Virus record (IMG/VR): IMGVR_UViG_3300034012_002862
Coordinates: 1 to 29,204 of that record
Source: a virus
DNA: 29,204 nucleotides
Direction: 5' to 3' (one strand)
Below are positions 8,577 through 15,695 of the stretch, piece by piece. Both the position numbers and the translations under genes were made by a program. Each line of letters starts with the position of its first letter. Position 1 is the stretch's first letter. Below the pieces are notes generated by a model. The model did not search any database. It saw only the letters and a list, made by a program, of their open reading frames with translations, and had not been told where the DNA came from.

Positions 8577-8735
8577 GTGAACATCATCAAAAGACTCAAG
8601 GGACTCGTCACGAAGGAAATCGACGTAGACCAGCCAACGCGCCACGTAGAGCGCGCCCTGGTCGTAAGATGGGGCAATACAGCCACCGTCAAGCGAACGC
8701 CCGTCAGGGGGCGGGAAAAGGGGAAAAGCGAGTGA
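8577..8735 (+). CDS. Small hypothetical protein
   Basis: A 52-residue ORF starting with GTG, just after a GAGAGGGG ribosome site and the capsid terminator. The product begins MNIIKRLKGLVTKEIDVDQ and ends with a strongly basic KRTPVRGREKGKSE. It has no membrane segment or known motif that I recognise. Its stop overlaps the GTG of the next gene as GTGA, the same coupling seen at many junctions here, which supports it being real. Position between capsid and connector is compatible with a minor head or assembly factor, but no function can be assigned. Confidence 0.6.
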   Translation: MNIIKRLKGLVTKEIDVDQPTRHVERALVVRWGNTATVKRTPVRGREKGKSE

Positions 8736-9013
8736 GCACGAGCATTGTCCGATCAGCGCAATACGCGATCGGGGTCACGCGCCAGCGCGTGGCCGTCGGG
8801 AACAGCGGCGGGTCAAAGTTGTACCTTCACAGCCACGGCGGACAGAACCACGCGATCTTCATCGGCGGCGCGAACGTCACGAACACTAACGGCTTCGGAC
8901 TCCACGACGGACTCACCAATGAGTTCTATCTACCAGAGGGCGCGGAGTTGTATGCTGTGCACGAAGGTGGCGGCACCGAAACCCTATACGTTCTGCAGAC
9001 CGGAGGCTCCTAA
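8732..9013 (+). CDS. Small β-rich head-associated protein, possible decoration protein
   Basis: A 93-residue protein translated from the GTG that overlaps the preceding stop. Its pattern of short hydrophobic strands separated by glycines (SKLYLHSHGGQNHAIFIGG, NTNGFGLHDG, EFYLPEGAELYAVHEGG, TETLYVLQTGG) resembles compact β-sandwich phage proteins with a strand-GG-strand-G(F)xL-LPxGxxLYAV layout. I know such proteins mainly as unannotated or head/tail decoration-like products, so the role is inference from fold impression and from location directly after the capsid. A longer in-frame start at 8669 is rejected because it would overlap the upstream small gene in another frame and lacks a ribosome site. 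Confidence 0.65.
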   Translation: MSTSIVRSAQYAIGVTRQRVAVGNSGGSKLYLHSHGGQNHAIFIGGANVTNTNGFGLHDGLTNEFYLPEGAELYAVHEGGGTETLYVLQTGGS

Positions 9014-9619
9014 ATGTCATACGCAACCCTCGCAGAGTTCAAGAGCGCAATCGGGATCGGCACTGCCGACGTCACCGATGACACCGCGTTGCAGTCGGTG
9101 CTTGATGCAACCGACGCGCTGATCGATAACTACACGGACCGGGCTGGCGGCTTTGGCACGGCGACACAGACGCGCTACTACACCGCGGAAGACTTCTCCT
9201 ACGTTTTGACGGACGACCTTGTCAGCGTGACCACGCTGACCACGGACGATAACGGCGACGGGACATACGAGACCACTTGGACCGCGGGAACCGATTACGT
9301 GCTCGCGCCAGCGAATAACGCGCTCGACGGATGGCCATACACCAGCATTGAGACCAGCGTCACTTGGCCGCGCAACTTCCCGAAAGCCGTCTACCGCGCC
9401 GTCAAAGTCATCGGCGTCTTCGGCTGGCCCGCAGTTCCGAGCGCAGTAAAGCAGGCGGCAATCATCCAAGCCGGCGCAGTTTGGTCCAGCCGGACGTCCC
9501 CCTTCGGCATTATCGGAAGCCAGGACCTCGGCGGAATATTGCGCCAGACGCGCGCGCTGCACCCTGAAGCGGCGATCCTGCTGGAGCAATACCGGCGCAG
9601 GGAAGGGTTGGCCCGTTGA
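9014..9619 (+). CDS. Head-tail connector, gp6-like
   Basis: A 201-residue protein with the features of gp6/gp15-type head-tail connectors: N-terminal ATLAEFKSAIGIG followed by DDTALQSVLDATDALIDNYTDR (the paired helices with an aspartate-rich turn), a β-rich middle, then WPRNFPKAVYRAVKVIGVFGW and a helical end with AAIIQAGAVWSSR. This ring binds under the portal and closes the filled head for tail attachment. ATG follows the previous TAA directly and GGAGG lies just upstream. Its stop overlaps the next gene's TTG as TTGA. Confidence 0.82.
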   Translation: MSYATLAEFKSAIGIGTADVTDDTALQSVLDATDALIDNYTDRAGGFGTATQTRYYTAEDFSYVLTDDLVSVTTLTTDDNGDGTYETTWTAGTDYVLAPANNALDGWPYTSIETSVTWPRNFPKAVYRAVKVIGVFGWPAVPSAVKQAAIIQAGAVWSSRTSPFGIIGSQDLGGILRQTRALHPEAAILLEQYRRREGLAR

Positions 9620-10059
9620 GTTTCAGCGACGCCACCATCATCGCGGGACTCGCCACACACCTGCGCAACCAGACGCCCCCGAGCGGCTACGCGCTGCGCG
9701 CAGTGCACGCCTTCCCGCCAGACAATCTCCCAGTCGTTCCAGCGGCGGTGATCATCCCCGGCGATGACAGCATCGCCTACGGCGCAGCGAATCGCCAAGT
9801 CACCCTCACGCTGAACGCGACCATTTACATCCAGCCACAGGCGGACCTCGCCAGGAAATACGCGGACCTCAACGCCTGGCGGACCTGGCTGCGCGACAGC
9901 CTCATCGACGGCGTTACGCTTGACGGAACAGACGCGGTCGCGCAGGCGAGCGTCACTTCCACAAGCCTCGGAACGGACACGTGGGCGGACCAGGACTACC
10001 TTACAATCAGCGCGAGCATTGAAGTCACAGGAGTGGAAGCCATAAATGCCAGCGCATAA
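9616..10059 (+). CDS. Tail terminator/completion-like protein
   Basis: A 147-residue protein starting with TTG within a TTGA overlap. The opening SFSDATIIAGLATHLRNQTPP helix, then PDNLPVVPAAVIIPGDDSIAYG, strands such as VTLTLNATIYIQ, and a closing ADQDYLTISASIEVTGV give the α+β pattern of neck or tail terminator proteins that cap the tail tube. Gene position between connector and major tail protein agrees. I recognise the general pattern rather than a specific family. The use of TTG with overlap implies translation by re-initiation after the connector. Confidence 0.6.
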   Translation: MSFSDATIIAGLATHLRNQTPPSGYALRAVHAFPPDNLPVVPAAVIIPGDDSIAYGAANRQVTLTLNATIYIQPQADLARKYADLNAWRTWLRDSLIDGVTLDGTDAVAQASVTSTSLGTDTWADQDYLTISASIEVTGVEAINASA

Positions 10060-10258
10060 AACGATCAACGACCACACGAGCAGCCACATCGAAGTGCGCT
10101 ACGTCGCGGGCTCGCTCCCAGAGGGCGAGTTCGTGGGAGGGCTTCCACTCGACGGCTCTACAATCAGCGTACCCGCGGCCCTAGCAGAAGCCTGGATCGC
10201 AGCCGGAATCGCCCAACGAGTAAGCGCCGCGCGAGCGGTTGAAGTCGACAAGGAGTAA
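10046..10258 (+). CDS. Small hypothetical protein in the neck/tail block
   Basis: A 70-residue protein that overlaps the previous gene by 14 bases, with AGGAG about 12 bases before its ATG. It opens PAHKTINDHTSSHIEVRYVAG, has a hydrophobic middle with STISVPAALAEAWIAAGIAQ, and ends in a charged VEVDKE. I do not recognise a family. Its place directly ahead of the major tail protein is where many siphophages carry a short accessory neck gene; this is positional inference only. Confidence 0.6.
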   Translation: MPAHKTINDHTSSHIEVRYVAGSLPEGEFVGGLPLDGSTISVPAALAEAWIAAGIAQRVSAARAVEVDKE

Positions 10259-10263
10259 CCGCA

Positions 10264-11268
10264 ATGCCTGCAGCCTCAGCCGGTAACAGCCTGTTCAGCA
10301 AAGCCGTCGCATTCAAGGAGACCACGCCAGGAACGATCCCAACGCTCACGAGCGGCGGAAGAAAACTGTTGGTGGCGCCAACGGGCGTCATCAGCGACGG
10401 CGTCACGATTGAACTCGGCACCGAACGAAGCGTGGCACTGCGCAATCCACTGATCGCCACAACCGGCACGATCACCGCGATCGAGCCCACGCTTAGCGCA
10501 ACGGTTCCAGCGGTCAGCATCGGGGAACTTCCGATCTGGCTATCGATGACGAAGACGGACACGCCATCGGGCGCAGGCCCATACGAGTGGGACTACGACT
10601 ACTCAATGACAGCGGCGAACAGCCCCACCTCCTACACGCTTGTCGTCACAGACGGCGTCCAGGCTTACGCGGCGAACTATTGCCTGGCGGAGTCAATCAC
10701 AATCGCAGCGGACCGGAACGGGCTCACCAATCTCAGCGCGGCGCTTTTCGCCCAGAACATCGCCAAGAATTCAGCGACGCTCGCGGAAGGAACTCCGACC
10801 TCCCCATTCCTGAGCGGACGTCTGTGGAACGCCTACCAGAGCGGTACCGTTTTCCCAGGAACGGCAGACGGAACTGCCTATGAATATCTGCTGGACTTCA
10901 GCCTCGAGTTCAACGCCGGCATTACACGCCAGTCTTACCTCGCAGGGACTTCCACCTTCAGCACGCACGCTGAGAGCGCGCCATTCACCGGCACGCTGAC
11001 GATGACGGTGAGCAGCACCGCCAGCGCCGTCTCAGTTTGGTACGACGCCTACCGCGCAGCCAGGCCAGTGGGGGTCCGCCTTACTTGGAGCAACGGCACA
11101 TATTCCGCGCACATTCTCGCCTTTGTCGTTCCGACAGAAGTCCAGCAACTCGCTGGAGCGGAAGACGGACTGACCACGATGGCCGTCACCGGCACGCTGG
11201 TCTACGATCCAACGAGCGCGAAGAGCCTTCGCATTGTGGTGAACAGCGATCTAGCAGCCCTGCCATAA
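10264..11268 (+). CDS. Major tail protein (tail tube subunit)
   Basis: A 334-residue β-rich, threonine/serine/alanine-rich protein, likely the subunit that stacks into the tail tube. It starts PAASAGNSLFSKAVAFKETTPGTIP, carries GTITAIEPTLSATVP and GPYEWDYDYSMTAANSP, and shows typical tube features such as TLMLPDFSLEF-like strands (YLLDFSLEF) and a C-terminal LTTMAVTGTLVYDPTSAKSL. It lies immediately before the chaperone pair and tape measure gene, the standard siphophage order. GGAG precedes the ATG. The second half, with TMTVSSTASAVSVWYDAYRA, could be an extra surface domain, since many tail tube proteins are nearer 200 residues. Confidence 0.85.
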   Translation: MPAASAGNSLFSKAVAFKETTPGTIPTLTSGGRKLLVAPTGVISDGVTIELGTERSVALRNPLIATTGTITAIEPTLSATVPAVSIGELPIWLSMTKTDTPSGAGPYEWDYDYSMTAANSPTSYTLVVTDGVQAYAANYCLAESITIAADRNGLTNLSAALFAQNIAKNSATLAEGTPTSPFLSGRLWNAYQSGTVFPGTADGTAYEYLLDFSLEFNAGITRQSYLAGTSTFSTHAESAPFTGTLTMTVSSTASAVSVWYDAYRAARPVGVRLTWSNGTYSAHILAFVVPTEVQQLAGAEDGLTTMAVTGTLVYDPTSAKSLRIVVNSDLAALP

Positions 11269-11289
11269 CGCAGGGGAGAGGGGGGAACG

Positions 11290-11580
11290 ATGACGCAACA
11301 GAAGCCAGACTTCCGCACGGTTGAAGTCGCGCTCAGCGCGCCGTTTGACGGATGGAAAGCCACGATGAAAGCCGAGGGCGTACCAGCCCGCGTGTTTATT
11401 GAACTGCAAAGTGGGAATGTGGAACGATCGCTCACCGCGGTGGACCGCTTGATCGTAAGCCACAACTTCCTCGACGAAGCCGGACAGCCAGCGAAGAGCG
11501 TCCTCGATGCGCCGATGGATGCGCTCACGGACGCGATCACGAAGTGGAGCGACGCGGTAGCAGCACTCCCCCCTCGGTAA
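11290..11580 (+). CDS. Tail assembly chaperone, short form (G-like)
   Basis: A 96-residue protein (MTQQKPDFRTVEVALSAPFDG start) in the slot between major tail protein and tape measure, where siphophages encode a chaperone that coats the tape measure during tail assembly. It ends at TAA 11578-11580, just after a -1 slippery heptamer, so it is the zero-frame product of a programmed frameshift cassette. Its acidic, helical C-terminal part (VLDAPMDALTDAITKWSDAVAAL) fits such chaperones. Good ribosome site AGGGGAGAGGGGGGA upstream. Confidence 0.85.
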   Translation: MTQQKPDFRTVEVALSAPFDGWKATMKAEGVPARVFIELQSGNVERSLTAVDRLIVSHNFLDEAGQPAKSVLDAPMDALTDAITKWSDAVAALPPR

Positions 11581-11765
11581 GACTCGACGCCCAGCGGCTG
11601 GCGGCGGGTCGATCACTGGCGCCGCACCCGATCATCGTCGCGCACCTTATCGGGCGCGAGTTCGGAATTGCGCCACACGAAGTCCTAGAATGGGAAGCGC
11701 AAGACTTTCAGCGCGCCTTCACGCTCCTCGGAGACCTGCAGCGAAAGGAACCCCGTGGCCGCTAA
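11290..11765 (+). CDS. Tail assembly chaperone, -1 frameshift long form (G-T like)
   Basis: Ribosomes slipping one base back at 11568-11574 would join the first 95 residues (through 11574) to 63 residues of the overlapping frame read from 11574 to the stop at 11763-11765, giving a 158-residue fusion that continues SVRLDAQRLAAGRSLAPHP. The second part, with IIVAHLIGREFGIAPHEVLEWEAQDFQRAF, is characteristic of T-type tail chaperone extensions and has no ribosome site or sensible start of its own. The slip pairing is ideal: CCC to CCC in the P site and CCT to CCC in the A site. This fits the conserved lambda-like G/GT arrangement. Slippage frequency is unknown. Confidence 0.85.
11568..11574 (+). 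other. -1 ribosomal frameshift slippery site CCCCCCT
   Basis: In the frame of the upstream chaperone gene the codons read CTC CCC CCT CGG TAA, so C-CCC-CCT is a canonical X-XXY-YYZ heptamer placed two codons before the stop. The overlapping -1 frame is open through the site and encodes the T-like domain. A GC-rich stem (11588-11603, CGCC/GGCG with a bulge) lies 13 bases downstream and could stimulate slippage, though that spacing is longer than usual. Confidence 0.85.
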
Positions 11766-12267
11766 CGATTCCCTGGTCCTTGAAGTCAAGACGGACCGGA
11801 ACTACGACTCGCTCCGGCTTGGATTCCTCAAAGCGGATAACCCGTCAGCCTTCAAGCGCCTCTCTTCCTTTGCCACGCTGAACGCAGCCCGCACGCTGCA
11901 GAAGCCGATGCAACAGGCGGCCCCGAGGGGAGAGACCACGCGCAACCCTGGGCGGCTTCGGAAAAACGTCAAAGCGCGCGGGGTGCGCTTCAACAAGCCA
12001 GGCGCAGTCGTCGGGATCAAGGGCGGACGCACGGGCGTCTACTACGGCTGGTTTGTGACTTCAGGGCGCGGCGGAGTGCGCCAGACGAAGGAAGGGCCGA
12101 AAGCGGTCACGGCAGTTCCAGCGCGCCCATTCGTCACGGACACGGTCCAGAAGAGCGGTATGCTTGAGAAAGCGATGGAAGCCTTCTCCGCAACCATCGA
12201 GAAGTTCCTAAACGATGAACCGTTTCGCAATACGATACTGAAGTTCAAGAGAGGGAATCAACGCTGA
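11755..12267 (+). CDS. HK97 gp10-like tail/neck protein
   Basis: A 170-residue basic protein starting with GTG inside the last codons of the frameshifted chaperone. It shows the HK97 gp10 pattern: a helix with LRKAL-like FKRLSSFATLNAARTLQKPMQQAAPRG, then GRLRKNVKARG, a VVGIKGG/YYGWFVTSGRGG strand pair, and the hallmark ARPFVTDTVQ before an amphipathic C-terminal helix. Such proteins sit at the head-tail junction or tail. In many relatives the gene lies before the major tail gene; here it is between chaperone and tape measure, an order change worth noting. Family match by recognition. Confidence 0.75.
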   Translation: MAANDSLVLEVKTDRNYDSLRLGFLKADNPSAFKRLSSFATLNAARTLQKPMQQAAPRGETTRNPGRLRKNVKARGVRFNKPGAVVGIKGGRTGVYYGWFVTSGRGGVRQTKEGPKAVTAVPARPFVTDTVQKSGMLEKAMEAFSATIEKFLNDEPFRNTILKFKRGNQR

Positions 12268-13517
12268 TGGCAGCCTCCGATCGCTCCGCCAATTTCGTCG
12301 TCAAAGCGAAAGACGCCGCTACCGGGCCGCTCGGAAAGATCGGCGGCGCAATGGGGAAACTCAAGGGCGCTGCAGGGGCAGCCTTCAAAGCCATCGCAGC
12401 CGGTGCAGTTGCTGCAGCGGGGGCAGTTGCCGCCTTCACGATCGGCGCAATCAAGTCAGCGGCGGACGATGAGAAAGCCGCCATCCGGCTGAACGCCGCG
12501 CTCAAAGCCAGGGGGCAGAACCTCGACACGCTGGGCCCCAAGATTGAAAAGCAAATCGAAGCGCTGCAGCGCTTCGGCATCACCGATGACGAAGTCCGGG
12601 AAGGGCTGGAAGTAGGCTCCCGATTCTTCAAGGGGCAGAACACGCTCCTGAAGGCTAACGAAGTCGCCGCGAACATTGCTGCAGCCACGGGGAAGGACCT
12701 CTCCACCGTGATGCTTGCGCTGGGGAGGGGAACGCAGGGCAGCACACGGGCACTCGCAGGGCTCGGCATTGAAGTCGAAAAGGGCGCAACCGCCCAGGAC
12801 ATCCTCACCGCTGCGCAGGAAAAATACTCGGGCGTCGCGGAGGAAGTTGCGAACAGCACGAGCGGGAAGTTCACCGCTGCGCAAATTGCGCTAAACGAAA
12901 AAGTCGAAGCCTTCGGCGCCAAGTTCCTGCCAGCCGTCAACGAAGCGCTTACCTTCTTCACGGACACAATCCTGCCGATGGTCACGCCCGCGCTTGACCT
13001 GCTCGGTGACATCATCTTCAACATCGGTAACGCCTTCGCAGGGAAGGGCGGAGTTGCGGATTCAATCGGCAAAGTAGTCGGGCCGCTGCTTGACGATTTG
13101 ATGCCGGCGATCGGAGAGATCGCAGGAGCGGTCGGCGGACTCTTTGACGCGGTCGGTCGTTTGATCGGCGCGCTCTGGGGGGACGGAGAGGGAGCGCTTG
13201 CCAACGTGCTCAAAATCGTCGGGAGCCTTTTTACCGGGCTGCTTGAATTGATGAAGCCAGTCGTCGACCTTTTCGCGTGGATCATTGATAACCTCGCGGG
13301 CATCCTTGAGTTCTTCACGGCGAGCAGCAAAGCAAAGCCACCGGTGGCGCCACAACCAGGACAGCCTGGGGGCAATCCATATACAACAGGCGCGGGAACA
13401 ACAACAACAACCGTCAATACCAATCTCTATCTTGATGGCAGAACAATTGCCAATACAACAGACTCGTATCTAGGTCGCCAGGCCCGAGCAGGCGGAACCT
13501 CCCGCCTTTACCCGTAA
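12267..13517 (+). CDS. Tail tape measure protein
   Basis: This 416-residue protein should set tail length and travel with DNA into the host. The start is DRSANFVVKAKDAATGPLGKIGG, followed by an alanine/glycine-rich hydrophobic stretch at about 30-65 (AIAAGAVAAAGAVAAFTIGAI), helical segments, TQGSTRALAGLGIEVEKGATAQD and a second hydrophobic region at about 220-345 (FLPAVNEALTFFTDTILP, LLELMKPVVDLFAWIIDNLAG). The tail from 350 is Pro/Gly/Thr-rich. At about 0.15 nm per residue this predicts a short tail of roughly 60 nm. It overlaps the previous stop as TGATG. The last 50 codons differ in codon flavour from the rest. Confidence 0.9.
   Translation: MAASDRSANFVVKAKDAATGPLGKIGGAMGKLKGAAGAAFKAIAAGAVAAAGAVAAFTIGAIKSAADDEKAAIRLNAALKARGQNLDTLGPKIEKQIEALQRFGITDDEVREGLEVGSRFFKGQNTLLKANEVAANIAAATGKDLSTVMLALGRGTQGSTRALAGLGIEVEKGATAQDILTAAQEKYSGVAEEVANSTSGKFTAAQIALNEKVEAFGAKFLPAVNEALTFFTDTILPMVTPALDLLGDIIFNIGNAFAGKGGVADSIGKVVGPLLDDLMPAIGEIAGAVGGLFDAVGRLIGALWGDGEGALANVLKIVGSLFTGLLELMKPVVDLFAWIIDNLAGILEFFTASSKAKPPVAPQPGQPGGNPYTTGAGTTTTTVNTNLYLDGRTIANTTDSYLGRQARAGGTSRLYP
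13490..13507 (+). terminator. Small hairpin at the tape measure 3' end
   Basis: A 6-bp stem (AGGCGG with CCGCCT) and 6-base loop lies in the last codons of the tape measure gene, followed by TTTA, 10 bases before the next GTG start. It could be a weak attenuator, or hide the start of the next gene, which lacks a clear ribosome site. The stem is short and may be chance. Confidence 0.3.
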
Positions 13518-15695
13518 GTGGCAACCGCGCCGTATCAACTCTGGCTTGATTGCCCGCCAATCGCCTCAGCGATTCGGGTCTCTAGCACCGTCACCGTTAC
13601 GACCGTCTCCACGCACGGCCTGCTCGTAGGATCGGTCATCGCGCTGGAAGGCGTAACCGGAACAGCGGGCACCTCGATGAACGGCGCCTGGACTGTTGCG
13701 ACAACGCCAAGCGGCACGACCTTCACCATCTCATCGGCTGGCTCCGCAGGCACTGCGACCGTCACGGCAACGCTGGGAAGCGGCACCGCGTCGCAGACGT
13801 CGTACAGCGCGGCACTCTCGCAGGACCTTCTCAACCCGCTCATCAACTACGCCTCAACAGAGCGACAGCCAGCGCTTTATGTGCCAACGGAATCCGTGCA
13901 AATGGCGCAATCCGGGGACGGATCAGGCGCAACTATGTCCTTCGTCGTTCGCCAAGACGATACTCCAACGGCAGGACCCTGGTGGACTTTGATCCCAGAC
14001 GAGGCGCGCCTCCGATTGATTCAGAAAGACACAGGATCAAGCCCCGCAACAGACGGGACTGACGTCCTCTTTCTCGGAACGATTAGCGGAATAAGCGCGG
14101 GCCTTAACGGATCGGGTCAAGGATCAGAAACCTCCGTGCAGGTCGTGGACTCCAACGCGGCGCTCGACCGGCTGGTCGTCTTCGGCAAGCCTCTGAGCAG
14201 CAAGGCGGTGGACAACCCAGCGAATATGGTGCGCGCTTCCAACGTGGTCACGGTGACCACACGCGCAGCGCACGGCTATGGCGTCGGCCAGAAGATTGTC
14301 GTCAGCGGCGCGCTCGGCGGTGGTGGGACTTCGTTCAACGGCAACTTCACCATTGCGTCAATCCCAAGCGACTACACATTCACCTTCGCGCAGACAGGGT
14401 CAAACGCAACGGCACAATCCGCTCTGTCAATCACAGGCATCACCCGCGAAGGCAAGACTGGCTATATGCGAGTCGCCTTCAGCGTAGACCACGGTCTGCT
14501 CGATGGGCAGACCATCTGGATTGCTGGCGCGACCACCTCGCCAGCAGGCTCAGAGATGGAGAACCTCGTCAACAATAAGTTCACAGGGGCAGCCGTCACC
14601 TTCAAGAACCCAACCACGAAGGTTGCTGATACCACCCGCGTCTGGGTTCGCCTTGCCACAACGCCTGGCACCTATCGCTCGGTCACGGCGACCAGCGCGT
14701 ATATGTACGGCGCGCTGAACGGCACCATCACCATCACGCCAGACGCGATGCCAGACCAGGGCAGCATCGGCATCAACTCAGGCGAGACAGAGACAGCCGC
14801 CGTTGCCAAGATGCTCGGCGTCGTGAAGGCAAACAAAGCGCGCGACTATGCCGTGAACCGCATTGTCAACACGGCCAACACGAGTAAACTCTCGCCAACG
14901 ACGAACACGAATCAGGGCGGCATTACGCTCCCGGCAGGGACACTGCGCTCGGCGCTTGACGCAATCGTGGAAGCCTATAGCGGACAGGACCTGAAGGAGC
15001 GCCGCTACTTTGTGGACGCGGCAGGACGCTTAAACTACAACCTCATCGACACATCCTCGGTGCCAACCTACGCAACTGCTCCCTACAAACTCATCACAAC
15101 CGGCACACAGAACCCAAACACGACGACCGCAGCCGCAACCATTATCCCCTACCAGTTAACGTTGGACTGGGACTACAACACGACGAAGGAGGCGCTCGTT
15201 CTCACGGCGACGATAGACGCCAAAACGAGCAAAGTCAGTCCAGTGCAACGCGTCACGAACTATGTGAACAGCGGCTACACGGTGCGACCAGGCTCTCCGG
15301 CCTTTGATGACATCATCGAGGCGCCGACCAGCACGCAGGACACTGGCTCAGAGATCGACCGCATCTCGCGCGCATTCTTTCTAGAGCGGCATAAACCTGT
15401 CCTCTCAGGATCTTTCACGCTGCGCGGAAGCGGAACGCAGTCATTCAATCAGTACGGATTCAACAGCGGCTACGCGCAGACAGGCGTCTCTACCTTTGCG
15501 TTGGTGGAAGGATGGAAGCCAGGCCAGTGGGTCGATATCACCTGCGTTGAACTTGGCCTCAGCGGAAAATATCGCGTTGAGCAAGTAGACTGGGCGCTTG
15601 AGCCTGGGTCATTTACTTCAATCGTTACAATCACATTCAACCGGAAGCCGCCTAGCACACTCACGAGAATTCTAAGCGCAGCAGGAGCAGACTGA
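13518..15695 (+). CDS. Large tail protein with repeated HG β-modules (distal tail/tip)
   Basis: A 725-residue protein, the largest here, probably the distal-tail or tip hub protein. Three similar β-modules can be seen: residues about 25-75 (THGLLVGSVIALEG, SMNGAWTV), 241-296 (AHGYGVGQKIVVSG, SFNGNFTI) and 315-379 (DHGLLDGQTIWIAG, weaker). The pattern is x-HG-(L/Y)-x2-G-x2-I-x4-G with a following S-x-NG. The other half has EAPTSTQDTGSEIDR and a C-terminal GKYRVEQVDWALEPGSFTSIVTITFNRKPPS, like the end of tail hub proteins. GTG abuts the previous TAA without a good ribosome site, so translation likely depends on re-initiation. The precise tail role is inferred from position. Confidence 0.72.
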   Translation: MATAPYQLWLDCPPIASAIRVSSTVTVTTVSTHGLLVGSVIALEGVTGTAGTSMNGAWTVATTPSGTTFTISSAGSAGTATVTATLGSGTASQTSYSAALSQDLLNPLINYASTERQPALYVPTESVQMAQSGDGSGATMSFVVRQDDTPTAGPWWTLIPDEARLRLIQKDTGSSPATDGTDVLFLGTISGISAGLNGSGQGSETSVQVVDSNAALDRLVVFGKPLSSKAVDNPANMVRASNVVTVTTRAAHGYGVGQKIVVSGALGGGGTSFNGNFTIASIPSDYTFTFAQTGSNATAQSALSITGITREGKTGYMRVAFSVDHGLLDGQTIWIAGATTSPAGSEMENLVNNKFTGAAVTFKNPTTKVADTTRVWVRLATTPGTYRSVTATSAYMYGALNGTITITPDAMPDQGSIGINSGETETAAVAKMLGVVKANKARDYAVNRIVNTANTSKLSPTTNTNQGGITLPAGTLRSALDAIVEAYSGQDLKERRYFVDAAGRLNYNLIDTSSVPTYATAPYKLITTGTQNPNTTTAAATIIPYQLTLDWDYNTTKEALVLTATIDAKTSKVSPVQRVTNYVNSGYTVRPGSPAFDDIIEAPTSTQDTGSEIDRISRAFFLERHKPVLSGSFTLRGSGTQSFNQYGFNSGYAQTGVSTFALVEGWKPGQWVDITCVELGLSGKYRVEQVDWALEPGSFTSIVTITFNRKPPSTLTRILSAAGAD

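Noticed and set aside
12245-13423. 392-codon open frame on the minus strand
   Set aside because: It is antisense to the tape measure gene, whose protein, ribosome overlap and neighbours are convincing. The open minus frame follows from high GC and biased codon use.
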